The notes under the pieces were generated by a model, which did not search any database, had not been told where the DNA came from, and saw nothing but the letters and a program-made list of their open reading frames with translations. From positions 57,006-121,005 of the forward strand of contig NZ_JASNNW010000021.1 of assembly GCF_030165005.1 (NCBI RefSeq): a DNA stretch of 64,000 nucleotides. Direction: 5' to 3'. The DNA comes from Blastococcus capsensis. GTDB taxonomy: Bacteria > Actinomycetota > Actinomycetes > Mycobacteriales > Geodermatophilaceae. How positions within the stretch are numbered: position 1 is the first letter of the stretch; each line of letters starts with the position of its first letter. A program made the position numbers and the translations under genes. Below, piece by piece: positions 26,920-35,921 of the stretch.

Positions 26920-28515
26920 TCAGCGCAGGGACCAGTGCCCGTCGCGCACCGAGGTGTCGGCCAGCTCGAAACTGGTCGCGTACGGATCGAAGTCGACGTC
27001 GCGGTTGACCGCGTACAGCACCTTCGGCGCGACCAGGAAGAGCGCCAGCGCCTGCTCGGTGACGTACCGGTCGATGCGGTTGGCGGCTACCACCTGCCGC
27101 AGCTGCGAGGTCTGCGCGACCAGATCGGCGAAGAGCCGCTCGAACGTCGGGTCCACCGGGCCGGCCCGGAATTCGCCCGAACGGCCGACGAACGCACGAT
27201 GCAGTTCGAGCGGCGGCACGTCGACCGACTGGCTGCCCTGCTCGAGCAGCAGGACGTCCCACTCCCGCGGCTCCTTGGCGGCCAGCCGCCGGCGGGTCTC
27301 CCGCTCCCGGTCGACCGGAACGACCGACACCTGTACCTCGATCCCCAGGGCCTCGCGCCACTGCGCGGCGACGAACGTGGCGACCGCCGCCCATGGCTCG
27401 AGCGCGGCGAGCCGGACGGGTCGGGAAGACCCGCCGGTCAGCCGCCACAGTCTTGCCGCCTCCGCCGGATCGTGCTGGTACGGCCGCAGCCGGCCCGGCG
27501 CCCGGTGCGCGACCGTCAGCAGGGTCGGCGGTGTCAGCCCGGCCAGCGGTCGGGCCAGCCCGCCGAACGCGTCGCGGACGAGCGCGGCCCGGTCGACGGC
27601 GAGGTTGAGCGCCCGCCGGGCGCGGACGTCGGCCAGCGGGAGGCCGTCGGCATCCCGGTCGATGACACCGGCCAGGGCACGTACGGCGTCGACCGTGACG
27701 AGCCGGGCATGCCGCGACCGGCGTACCCGCTCGGCCTGAGCGTGCGGCACCTCCGTGACGATGTCGACCTCACCGACGGAGTCGCAGACCATGTCCAGGG
27801 CACGGTCCCGGTCGAGGTCGTTGCGGAACTCGACCTCGGCGAGGCGTGGGCCCCGCCTCCGGTCCCAGTAGTGCCGATTGGCGTGCAGCCGGACGGTGGG
27901 GGAGCGGTCCTCGGTCTGCAGCCAGGTGCGGTCCTCGCCGTCGATGACCACCGGCTCGGTGTCGATGCGCGAATGACCCTCGACGAGGGTGAAGGCTCCC
28001 GAGGCCCACGGCCCCGGCGCATCGATCACCTACCAGTGCCCCTCGCCCGACTCGTCGCGGGCGTAGCCGAACCCGAGGTCGCGCCAGAACCGCTCGCTCA
28101 TCACGTGCGTCGCCCGTAGCTTGCCGAGAGCCAACCCGTCCACGGCCGGGAGGTGCAGCCGCACGGTCCGGTCGTCGACCACCTCGACCCGGCTGCGCCG
28201 GTCGATGTTGAAGTGGGTTCCCGGCGGGTGCGGCGACTCCCACCGGAACTGCTCCTCCGCGGCCCGGCGCACCGAGTCGGCGGTCAGCGGCGTGCCGTCG
28301 GCGAACCGGTTGTCGCTGCGGACCTTGATCTCCAGCGTCGTGGAGTCCCGCCATCGGTACCGGCTCATCGCGGCGGGGCGGACCTTGCCCCGCCGCGTGA
28401 CCCGCACGGGTTCCTCGACGGTGTTGTACGTGATGTAGAGCCAGTTGAGCGGGCTCGGGTCGACCACCCGGACGGTGCCGCGGGGCTCTCGTCGAGGCCC
28501 GGGGAGAACGCTCAC
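26920..28515 (-). pseudogene. Family 5 extracellular solute-binding protein interrupted by an amber codon
   Basis: Two frames on the same strand and in the same phase (28515 to 28033, and 28029 to 26920) are separated only by TAG at 28030-28032. Together they form one 531-codon peptide/nickel-type ABC substrate-binding protein: GTVRVVDPSPLNW and RFADGTPLTADSVRRAAEEQ in the first part, DAPGPWASGAFTLVEG, DVRARRALNLAVDR and GIEVQVSVVPVD in the second. The stop falls in the middle of the conserved GEGHW-x-VIDAPGPW segment, so it replaces a sense codon. No signal peptide or lipobox is seen and no permease genes are nearby. A GTG right after the stop could restart the second half. Confidence 0.7.
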
Positions 28516-28552
28516 CGCAGTCTCACCGGCCCGGCCTCGATGGACGGCCGCC

Positions 28553-29701
28553 TCATGCCAGCGTCCCGGGACGCAGCAGGACCTTGGTCCAGCCGTCCTC
28601 GCGGTTGTCGAACCGCTCGTAGCCGTCGACCGCCTCGTCCAGGGCCAGCTCGTGGGACACGATCAGCGACGGGTTGGCGCGTCCGGTGATGATCAGGTCC
28701 CGCAGCTGCCGGTTGTACTTCTTGACCGGGGCCTGGCCGGTGCCCATGGACTGGCCCTTGGTGAAGAACTGGCCGTACTGGAACGGGATGCGTCCCTCCT
28801 TGGCCAGGTCGCTGTTCGCGCCGGGGTCCTGGGGCACGTAGACGCCGATGACACCGATCCCGCCGGTGGCGCGGACGACCTGTACGAGATTGTCGAGCAC
28901 CAGCTCCGGGTGCTCCTCGCCGGAGGGGTCGTGCGCCTGGTAGCCGACTGCCTCGACGCCGCGGTCGACGCCGTTCCCGTCCGTGGCCTCCATCAGCTGC
29001 TCGACCGGGTCGCCCGCGCTGAAGTCCACGGCGGTGGCGCCGTACTTCTGCGCCAGTGCCAGCCGGTCGGGCTCCTTGTCGACGACGAAGACCTGCGAGG
29101 CGCCGCGGATCATCGCGCTGTGCGCTGCCATCAGCCCGACCGGTCCGGCGCCGAAGACGGCCACGCGGTCACCCGGCTGCATCCCGGAGAGCTCCACCCC
29201 GTGCCAGCCGGTCGGGAAGATGTCCGACAGCATCGTGAAGTCGTTCTCGTGCTCGGTACCCGGCGGGAGGTGCAGCGCGTTGAAGTCCGCCCACGGCACC
29301 CGCAGGAACTCCGCCTGCCCGCCGTCGTAGGGACCCATGTTGGCGTAGCCGTAGGCCGCGCCGTCCATGCCCTCGGTCGGGTTGGCGCGCAGGCAGAACG
29401 ACGTCCAGCCCTGGGTGCAGTTGCGGCAGGTGCCGCACGCGATGTTGAACGGCAGCGACACCCGGTCGCCCACCTCGAGCCGGTCGACGCCGGCGCCGAC
29501 CTCCTCGACGACGCCCATGTTCTCGTGGCCGAGGACCTTGCCCTCCTCGACGCTGGTCCGCCCCTCGTACATGTGCAGGTCCGAGCCGCAGATGTTGGTC
29601 GTGGTGATCCGGACGATCGCGTCGGTGGGCGACTGGATGGTCGGGTCGGGAACCTCTTCGACGGCGACGTTCTTCTCGCCGCGGTAGACGACGGCCTTCA
29701 T
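28553..29701 (-). CDS. Zinc-dependent alcohol dehydrogenase (FdhA-like)
   Basis: 382-residue medium-chain dehydrogenase close to the glutathione-independent formaldehyde dehydrogenase group. Catalytic zinc ligands are Cys38 in NICGSDLH and His59 in GHENMG. The structural zinc loop is CGTCRNCTQGWTSFC, and the NAD-binding Rossmann motif is VAVFGAGPVGLMAA. The insert GYANMGPYDGGQAEFLRVP is typical of this group. It lies 28 bases downstream of the hemerythrin-hydrolase fusion on the same strand and may be co-transcribed with it. The substrate is not determined. Confidence 0.92.
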   Translation of the reverse strand: MKAVVYRGEKNVAVEEVPDPTIQSPTDAIVRITTTNICGSDLHMYEGRTSVEEGKVLGHENMGVVEEVGAGVDRLEVGDRVSLPFNIACGTCRNCTQGWTSFCLRANPTEGMDGAAYGYANMGPYDGGQAEFLRVPWADFNALHLPPGTEHENDFTMLSDIFPTGWHGVELSGMQPGDRVAVFGAGPVGLMAAHSAMIRGASQVFVVDKEPDRLALAQKYGATAVDFSAGDPVEQLMEATDGNGVDRGVEAVGYQAHDPSGEEHPELVLDNLVQVVRATGGIGVIGVYVPQDPGANSDLAKEGRIPFQYGQFFTKGQSMGTGQAPVKKYNRQLRDLIITGRANPSLIVSHELALDEAVDGYERFDNREDGWTKVLLRPGTLA

Positions 29702-29729
29702 GGCTGTGCCTCCTCGGTGGTGTGGCTGG

Positions 29730-31280
29730 TCAGCGGGCGGCGAAGGCGCGGGTGAAGTGCTGTGCAGCCTCCTGCTGGGCCTGCTCGGCCTTGTCGAGCA
29801 CCGCAGCGGCGCCGAAGAACTCGTGCATCACGCCCTGGTAACGGGTGCCCGTCGTCGGGACGCCTGCTGCTTCCAGCTTGCGGGCGAACTCCTCGCCCTG
29901 GCTGCGCAGCGGATCACGCTCGTCGGTGATGACCAGCGTCGGCGGCATGCTCGCCAGCTGGTCGGTCGACCAGCCGAGCAGGTCGATCCGCGGGTCCTTG
30001 GCGGCGTCCGGCTTGCCCTCGAACGCATGCATCGCCATCCAGCTCAGCAGTGCCCGGTTCAGGGGCCGGCCGTCGGCGGCGTCCTCCATGGACTCGCCGA
30101 ACTGCTCGCCGGTGGTCAGGGGGTAGACGCAGACCTGTGCCACGGGACGGGGATCGCGGTCGGTGAGCTGCAGGATCGTCGCCGGGGCCATGTTCCCGCC
30201 GACGGACTCCCCGCCGATCCCGATGCGGGTCGGATCGCCACCCAGGGACGCAGCGTTGGCCACGACCCAGCGGTAGGCGGTCAGGACGTCGTCGTGCGAG
30301 GCGGGGAAGACGGCCTCGGGGGCGCGACGGTAGTCAGGCGACACGACGATCGCGCCGGTCTTGTTGGTCAGGCCCCGGCAGGAGGCGTCGTAGGTGTCGA
30401 TGTCGAAGAGCACCCAGCCGCCGCCGTGGATCCACATGATGATCGGCAGCGGGGCGGAACCGGTGTTCGCCGGCTTGTAGACCCGCAGCTTCTGCCGGCC
30501 GCCGGCGGCGTCGGGGATCTCGATGTCCTCGACGGAACCGACCTCCTCCGGGCCTTCGATGCCACGGGCGGCCATGACCTTCTTGACCGCGTCGTCCGGG
30601 CCCGGCTGCTTGCGGGCCTCCTTCGGCGTCAGCGTCTCGAACGGCAGCGGGCCCATCGACGAGAAGGCGTCGACGATCGCCTGCGCCTGCGGGTCGAGCA
30701 GCCCGGACGGGTCGGTGGCCAGCTCCTTGTTGGTGCCGGACACGGCGTCGCGCGCCAGGTCCAGCGGAGCGGCCACGGCGCCGGCGACCTTCTCCTTGAT
30801 GCCGCCGGACGGCGCCTTCGGGTGCGGCCGCGTCGGGCCGCGGCGCTTGGCGGTGATGAAGTCCTTGCCCAGGGCCGCCATGCGCTCGGCGCCGACCTTG
30901 GCGCGGAACTCGGGGAGTTCCTCCTGCTCCTCGTCCTGCACGTGGTGGCGGACGTCCGCGATGAGCTCCGAGAGGGCGCTCTCGAACTTCTCCTCGCCCG
31001 GCTCGGTGCGCCCCAGGACGACCAGCAGCTCCTTCATCTTCTGGTGCTCCTGCGTGGCGTCGTCCAGCTCGCCCTCCATCCCGACCTCCTTCCAGATCGG
31101 GTAGATCACCGTCTCCTCCGCGAAGGCGTGCATCGACAGTTCGGCGCTGATCTGGTCGACCAGGACGCGGCGGTTGCCGCGCCCGGCCTCCAGGTGCTGG
31201 AACTGCCGCTCGACGATCGCGTGGTCGTCGGCGATCAGGTGGTCGATGTCGCCGGGCAGGGTCTCGTAGGGCAACGGCAT
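29730..31280 (-). CDS. Hemerythrin domain fused to HSL-family alpha/beta hydrolase
   Basis: 516-residue two-domain protein. Residues about 12-140 form a hemerythrin HHE domain with candidate iron ligands His20 (DDHAIVERQF), His51 and Glu55 (MHAFAEETVIYPIW), His79 (EHQKMKELL) and His112-Glu117 (RHHVQDEEQEELPEF). A linker rich in Lys/Pro follows. Residues about 240-516 form a hormone-sensitive-lipase-type hydrolase: oxyanion motif HGGGW at 285-289, nucleophile Ser359 in GGESVGG, acid in DERDPLRSQG and the His in GVMHEFFG. Each domain is common in actinobacteria; the fusion is unusual. No signal peptide. The downstream dehydrogenase suggests a shared oxidative or aldehyde-related role (inference). 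Confidence 0.88.
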   Translation of the reverse strand: MPLPYETLPGDIDHLIADDHAIVERQFQHLEAGRGNRRVLVDQISAELSMHAFAEETVIYPIWKEVGMEGELDDATQEHQKMKELLVVLGRTEPGEEKFESALSELIADVRHHVQDEEQEELPEFRAKVGAERMAALGKDFITAKRRGPTRPHPKAPSGGIKEKVAGAVAAPLDLARDAVSGTNKELATDPSGLLDPQAQAIVDAFSSMGPLPFETLTPKEARKQPGPDDAVKKVMAARGIEGPEEVGSVEDIEIPDAAGGRQKLRVYKPANTGSAPLPIIMWIHGGGWVLFDIDTYDASCRGLTNKTGAIVVSPDYRRAPEAVFPASHDDVLTAYRWVVANAASLGGDPTRIGIGGESVGGNMAPATILQLTDRDPRPVAQVCVYPLTTGEQFGESMEDAADGRPLNRALLSWMAMHAFEGKPDAAKDPRIDLLGWSTDQLASMPPTLVITDERDPLRSQGEEFARKLEAAGVPTTGTRYQGVMHEFFGAAAVLDKAEQAQQEAAQHFTRAFAAR

Positions 31281-31454
31281 GTCTCTGCTCCTCGATCCGC
31301 GGGGAAGCGTCGGCCGGACTTTTCACCGACGCAGGATCGACCGCTCCTACCCGACGGGGCGCCGCCTATTCGACCGGTGCACGCCTTCATGCAGCCGTAA
31401 CGCCCTTGGAACCGGTCACGGCCGCCCTGGTTGCGGGAGAGGAGACTGGTCGAC

Positions 31455-31802
31455 ATGTCGACCTCGACCTTCGCCCGCACCCGGTTCCCCTCCGCCGTCC
31501 TGGTGGCCGTCGGCCTGGCCGCCGGCTTCGGCATCGCGCAGGGCACCGGTGTCCGAGCGCTCGGGGGTGCCGTCTTCGCCGCGGCGGGCCTGGCAGCCGG
31601 GACGCTGTGGCTCCGCCGCCGCGGCCCGGGGACGGCCGTCGCGCTCGCGGCGCTGTACGTCGGCGCCTTCGTGCTGGCCCACGTCCTGGCCATCGGCGTC
31701 GGGATGCCGGCCTGGCTGGCGGTGAGTCTGGTCACCCTCACCGCCGCAGGAGTGACGTTCGGGGTGGCTGACGGCTCGGGCCCGGACGCTCGGGAGCGCT
31801 GA
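31455..31802 (+). CDS. Small membrane protein
   Basis: 115 residues with about four hydrophobic stretches (VLVAVGLAAGFGIAQ, LGGAVFAAAGLAAGTLWL, VALAALYVGAFVLAHVLA, LAVSLVTLTAAGVTFGV). GAGAGGAG lies about 12 bases before the ATG. I do not recognise the family. It is divergent from the hemerythrin-hydrolase gene and 99 bases upstream of typA. Confidence 0.65.
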   Translation: MSTSTFARTRFPSAVLVAVGLAAGFGIAQGTGVRALGGAVFAAAGLAAGTLWLRRRGPGTAVALAALYVGAFVLAHVLAIGVGMPAWLAVSLVTLTAAGVTFGVADGSGPDARER

Positions 31803-31901
31803 GCGACTACTCTGGGAAGGTCGCCGACCAGGCGGCTGTTGCACGAGATGCCGCGCGCTGACGCAGCGGCATCCCCGAATCCTCCTGAGGTGCCCTTCCG
31901 C

Positions 31902-33794
31902 ATGCCCACCCGCGACGACCTGCGCAACGTGGCGATCATCGCCCATGTCGACCACGGCAAGACCACCCTGGTCGACGCCCTCCTCCGCCAGGCCGGCGCA
32001 CTCGGCCGCGCCAAGGGGGAGGGGACGGACAACGACTCCACGCAGGACCGCGTGATGGACTCGATGGATCTCGAGCGTGAGCGCGGCATCACCATCCTCG
32101 CGAAGAACACCGCCATCCGGCTGGCCGACGACAACGGCAACCCGGTGGTCGTGAACATCGTCGACACCCCCGGCCACGCCGACTTCGGTGGTGAGGTCGA
32201 GCGCGGCCTGTCGATGGTCGACGGCGTCGTCCTGCTCGTGGACGCGTCCGAGGGTCCGCTCCCGCAGACCCGTTTCGTCCTGCGCAAGGCGCTGGGCAAG
32301 GGGATGCCCGTCATCCTCGCGGTGAACAAGACCGACCGCGGTGACGCCCGGATCGCCGAGGTTGTCGACGAGTGCTACGAGCTGTTCATGGAGCTCATGG
32401 AGGACGCCGGCATGGACGCCGACGCCCTCGAGTTCCCGATCGTCTACTGCAACGGCCGCACCGGCCAGGCGTCCCTGAACCGTCCGGAGAACGGCACCGT
32501 GCCGGACAGCGCGGACCTCGGTCCGCTGGTGAAGACGCTGCTGGAGACCGTTCCGGCGCCGACCTACGACGCCGAGGAGCCGCTGCGCGCGCAGGTCACC
32601 AACCTCGACGCCTCCCCGTTCCTCGGCCGGCTGGCCCTGCTGCGCGTGCACTCCGGTGAGATGAAGCGCGGCCAGCAGGTGGCCTGGTGCAAGATCGACG
32701 GCACCATCAAGAACGTCAAGATCACCGAGCTGCTCGTCACCGAGGGCCTCACCCGCACCCCGGCCGAGAGCGCCGGCCCGGGTGATCTGGTGGCCATCGC
32801 CGGCATCGAGGACATCATGATCGGCGACACCCTCGCCGACCCGAACGACCCGCGGCCGCTGCCGCCGCTCACCGTCGACGAGCCCTCGATCTCGATCACC
32901 ATCGGCATCAACACCTCGCCGATCTCCGGCAAGTCGGGCAAGAAGCTGACCGCCCGGCTGATCAAGAACCGTCTCGACCAGGAGCTGGTCGGCAACGTGT
33001 CGGTGCGGATGCTGCCGACCGACCGCCCCGACACCTGGGAGATGCAGGGCCGCGGCGAGCTGGCGCTCGCGATCCTCGTCGAGCAGCTGCGCCGCGAGGA
33101 GTTCGAGCTCACCGTCGGGCGCCCGACCGTCGTCACCAAGATGGTCGACGGCACGCTCCACGAGCCGGTCGAACGGGTCACCATCGACACTCCGGGCGAG
33201 TACGTCGGCACGCTGACCCAGGCGCTCGCGGTCCGCCGCGCGCGGCTGGAGAACCTGGTGCACCACGACACCGGCTGGGCGCGGATGGAGTACATCGTCC
33301 CGTCCCGCGGGCTCATCGGCTTCCGCACCGAGTTCCTCACCGAGACCCGCGGCACCGGCGTCCTGAACCACAACCTCGAGGGGTACGAGCCCTGGCTGGG
33401 CGACATGCGCGCCCGGCCGACCGGCTCGCTGGTCGCCGACCGCCAGGGCGTGGCGACGACGTACTCGATGTTCTCGCTGCAGGAGCGCGGCTCGCTCATG
33501 GTCGAGCCGGGCACCGAGGTCTACGAGGGCATGATCGTCGGTGAGAACTCCCGTCCGGACGACATGGACGTGAACATCACCAAGGAGAAGAAGCTCACCA
33601 ACATGCGGAAGTCCACCTCCGAGGAGCTGGAGCGCCTGATCCCGCCGCGCATCCTGAACCTCGAGCAGGCGCTGGAGTTCTGCGCCGAGGACGAGTGCGT
33701 CGAGGTGACCCCGGGCAGCGTCCGCATCCGCAAGGTGGTGCTGGACCAGACCGAGCGCGGCAAGGCCAAGAACCGCAAGCCCAAGCCCGTCTGA
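31902..33794 (+). CDS. typA: Translational GTPase TypA/BipA
   Basis: 630-residue ribosome-associated GTPase of the EF-G/LepA class used in stress and cold adaptation. The G1 motif is AHVDHGKTT, G2 is within RERGITI, G3 is DTPGHADFGGE and G4 is NKTDR. Downstream are the beta-barrel domain and the TypA-specific C-terminal region (SRGLIGFRTEFLTETRGTG, then NSRPDDMDVNITKEKKLTNM). ATG at 31902 (MPTRDDLRNVAI) is the family start; an upstream in-frame codon at 31839 is not supported. Confidence 0.96.
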   Translation: MPTRDDLRNVAIIAHVDHGKTTLVDALLRQAGALGRAKGEGTDNDSTQDRVMDSMDLERERGITILAKNTAIRLADDNGNPVVVNIVDTPGHADFGGEVERGLSMVDGVVLLVDASEGPLPQTRFVLRKALGKGMPVILAVNKTDRGDARIAEVVDECYELFMELMEDAGMDADALEFPIVYCNGRTGQASLNRPENGTVPDSADLGPLVKTLLETVPAPTYDAEEPLRAQVTNLDASPFLGRLALLRVHSGEMKRGQQVAWCKIDGTIKNVKITELLVTEGLTRTPAESAGPGDLVAIAGIEDIMIGDTLADPNDPRPLPPLTVDEPSISITIGINTSPISGKSGKKLTARLIKNRLDQELVGNVSVRMLPTDRPDTWEMQGRGELALAILVEQLRREEFELTVGRPTVVTKMVDGTLHEPVERVTIDTPGEYVGTLTQALAVRRARLENLVHHDTGWARMEYIVPSRGLIGFRTEFLTETRGTGVLNHNLEGYEPWLGDMRARPTGSLVADRQGVATTYSMFSLQERGSLMVEPGTEVYEGMIVGENSRPDDMDVNITKEKKLTNMRKSTSEELERLIPPRILNLEQALEFCAEDECVEVTPGSVRIRKVVLDQTERGKAKNRKPKPV

Positions 33795-33827
33795 GCCGCT
33801 CTCCGGCCCGACCGGAGACGTCATCGC

Positions 33828-33871
33828 GCACGCTCTGCCTCTGAGTGCACCTGCACTCGGAGGCAGAGTGC
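33828..33871. repeat. Intergenic palindrome after typA
   Basis: Arms 33828-33849 and 33852-33871 pair over about 20 bases with a 2-base offset and almost no loop. It lies 34 bases after the typA stop and has no following T-run; probably a terminator or cruciform-capable site. Confidence 0.7.
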
Positions 33872-34060
33872 TGTCCGACGCTGTCCCCTGCAGCGGGGGA
33901 TAGGGCGTGCTCGGCAGGTCACGATTCGTGATGACCGGCCGTACGGCGGCGACCCGCCCATCCGGTGCACCAGGAGCACCGCGGGCCACGCGGCCTAGGT
34001 TCGTCTCGGAGGCATCTGTCCGGTGCCGAGCGATGAACGACGAGAGGCGGCCGAGCGCTG

Positions 34061-34549
34061 ATGGCGACGACCACGGTTCCGGTGTCCGAGGGCTTCCGGG
34101 GTGGGATCGACGTCCGGCTGAGCCTGCGGGCCGACGCCGGGTCCGGTGGCTCGGCGTTCGACGGTGCCTGGTTCCCGCGCAGCCGTGATCTCGCCGCCGA
34201 GCTGCCCGAGCTGATCGCGGCGCTCGACCGGCGCGGTGTGCGGGTGGAGCGGTTCACCTACGCGCTCGACGCCTGGGAGCCGGCGCCCCGCAAGGTCGAG
34301 GTGCTGGGCCGTACGGTGCGGGCCGGCGGGTTCCGCAGCATGGATCCGCAGGTCGTCTGCCTCACCTGGGCCGGCGGCAACCGGCGTGCGGACCTGCTCG
34401 TCGTTCCGCCGGACACCGACGTCCTGACCGGGGCCCGTGCCCTGCGGCTGTGCACCCGCCGTGGCCTTCCGCCTTCCCCGCAGATGGTGCTCGCCGCGGC
34501 GCGCTCCACCCCGCTGCCGCAGGTGCCGGAGTACCCCCGCGCCGGGTAG
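34061..34549 (+). CDS. DUF5994 family protein
   Basis: 162 residues. The sequence LSLRADAGSGGSAFDGAWFPRS, the segment LAAELPELIAALDRRG and GGFRSMDPQVVCLTW fit DUF5994, a small actinobacterial family of unknown function in which aromatic and Asp/Arg residues are conserved. No signal peptide or membrane helix. It stands alone between typA and the TauE gene. Confidence 0.75.
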   Translation: MATTTVPVSEGFRGGIDVRLSLRADAGSGGSAFDGAWFPRSRDLAAELPELIAALDRRGVRVERFTYALDAWEPAPRKVEVLGRTVRAGGFRSMDPQVVCLTWAGGNRRADLLVVPPDTDVLTGARALRLCTRRGLPPSPQMVLAAARSTPLPQVPEYPRAG

Positions 34550-34593
34550 CCCGGCGCGGAGGCCGCCCTCCTGTCGAAGCGAAGATCAGGGTC

Positions 34594-34657
34594 CCTGATC
34601 ATCGAGCGTCCTCCCTCACGTTCTGCGGTGAGGGAGGACGCTGCACGGATCAGGTCA
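34594..34657. repeat. Intergenic palindrome with TGATCAT outer arm
   Basis: A perfect 15-bp inner stem (34605-34619 with 34628-34642) is flanked by outer arms CTGATC (34594 on) and GATCAG (about 34648). The left flank reads CTGATCATCG, like the other TGATCAT palindromes. It lies between the convergent DUF5994 and TauE genes. Confidence 0.7.
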
Positions 34658-34679
34658 CCTGATCCCGGCTCCGGGCGGG

Positions 34680-35669
34680 TCAGTCGCGGGGGGCGCTCGG
34701 GCGCCCCGCGCCGACGGGCTTCTCGCCGGCGTGCGCCGGGGCGTCGACGTCGGCGACCACGTTCGGTTCGGCCAGCTCGGCGACCGCGTCGGCGGACTCC
34801 GCGGCCCGGTCCTTGCGGTACTCGCGGTAGGAGTGCACGACGGCAGCGATCCACACCACGGCCAGGATGACGTAGACGACGGTGCGCGTGGTGTCGCCGG
34901 CGTCGACCCAGTCGCTGCGGAGCAGCGTGCGGACGTTGGTCAGCACGATCATGCCGCCGACGAGGGAGCCCAGCAGTCGCGGCGGGATGTGCCGCACCAG
35001 CCACGCGGCGATCGGGGCCGCGATCAGGCCACCGGCGAGCAGCCCGGCCACCCACAGCGGGTCGATGCCCTGCGAGCCGAGCGCCACCAGGAAGCCGAGA
35101 CTGGCGGCCAGGGCCACGAGGAACTCCGAGGTGTCGATGGAGCCGATCACCTTGCGCGGCTCCATCCGGCCGCTGGCCAGCAGCGCCGGCGTGCCGACCG
35201 GGCCCCAGCCGCCGCCACCCGTCGCGTCGACGAACCCGGCGACCAGGCCCAGCGGCCCCAGGAAGCGCTTCCGGACGGGCTTGCCCATGTTGCGCCGGTC
35301 GATGCCCCGGAGCGTGAACCGCACCAGGATGTAGACGCCCAGCGAGACCAGGATCAGCGACATGACCGGCGCCGCGGCCTCCGTGGAGAGGGCGGACAGG
35401 AAGTGCGCGCCGGCGAATGCCCCCACCGCACCCGGCAGGCCCACCTTCGCGACGACCTTCCAGTCCACGTTGCCGAACTTCCAGTGCGACAGCCCCGAGG
35501 CCAGCGTGGTGCCGATCTCGGCGAGGTGGATGGTGGCCGAGGCGGCCGCCGGGTTGGTGCCGATCGCCAGCAGCAGCGTCGTCGAGGTGACGCCGTAGGC
35601 CATGCCCAGGCTGCCGTCGACGAGCTGGGCGCCCAGCCCGGCGAGGGCGAGCAGGATGAGGGTCTTCAC
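34680..35669 (-). CDS. Sulfite exporter TauE/SafE family protein
   Basis: 329-residue membrane protein with eight or so helices. The TauE/SafE pattern is clear: LAGLGAQLVDGSLGMAYGVTSTTLLLAIG at the start, FVDATGGGGWGPVGTPALLASG in the middle repeat and LLAGGLIAAPIAAWLVRHIP near the end. The C-terminal 50 residues form a charged cytoplasmic tail. It probably moves sulfite or an organosulfonate. A short Cys-rich leader frame lies 93 bases upstream on the same strand, suggesting sulfur-dependent control. Confidence 0.9.
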   Translation of the reverse strand: MKTLILLALAGLGAQLVDGSLGMAYGVTSTTLLLAIGTNPAAASATIHLAEIGTTLASGLSHWKFGNVDWKVVAKVGLPGAVGAFAGAHFLSALSTEAAAPVMSLILVSLGVYILVRFTLRGIDRRNMGKPVRKRFLGPLGLVAGFVDATGGGGWGPVGTPALLASGRMEPRKVIGSIDTSEFLVALAASLGFLVALGSQGIDPLWVAGLLAGGLIAAPIAAWLVRHIPPRLLGSLVGGMIVLTNVRTLLRSDWVDAGDTTRTVVYVILAVVWIAAVVHSYREYRKDRAAESADAVAELAEPNVVADVDAPAHAGEKPVGAGRPSAPRD

Positions 35670-35761
35670 GGTTTCTGACTCCGGGTCTCAGAGCGCGGGC
35701 GCGCAGCAGCGCGCACGGGGAGGACGAGCGAGACGGGGGAGCGCCGGGACGGCGCGGGGAA

Positions 35762-35845
35762 TCAGCAGGCCGGACAGGCGGCGGTGCAGACGCGCAGCAG
35801 ATCGACGTGCCGGCGGCTCACCAGGAGCAGCATCGTCGTCCGCAT
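35762..35845 (-). CDS. Cys-rich leader peptide upstream of the TauE gene
   Basis: 27-codon frame beginning MRTTMLLLVSRRHVDLLRV and ending CTAACPAC before TGA. It matches the SRRHVDLLRV putative leader peptide class found before sulfur-metabolism genes in actinobacteria, where cysteine codons near the end are thought to sense Cys-tRNA supply and attenuate the operon (family knowledge). Three Cys codons fall in the last eight. A GTG directly before the ATG, only 7 bases after a possible -10 (TAGACA, minus strand), is compatible with leaderless translation. The ATG at 35833 is another candidate start. It is too short for standard gene finders. Confidence 0.75.
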   Translation of the reverse strand: MRTTMLLLVSRRHVDLLRVCTAACPAC

Positions 35846-35921
35846 CACGGGCCAATGTCTACCAGATCGATGCACTTATGCGCATATCGGGGCGACCGAT
35901 GGGGTGAACCCACTCTGGACG

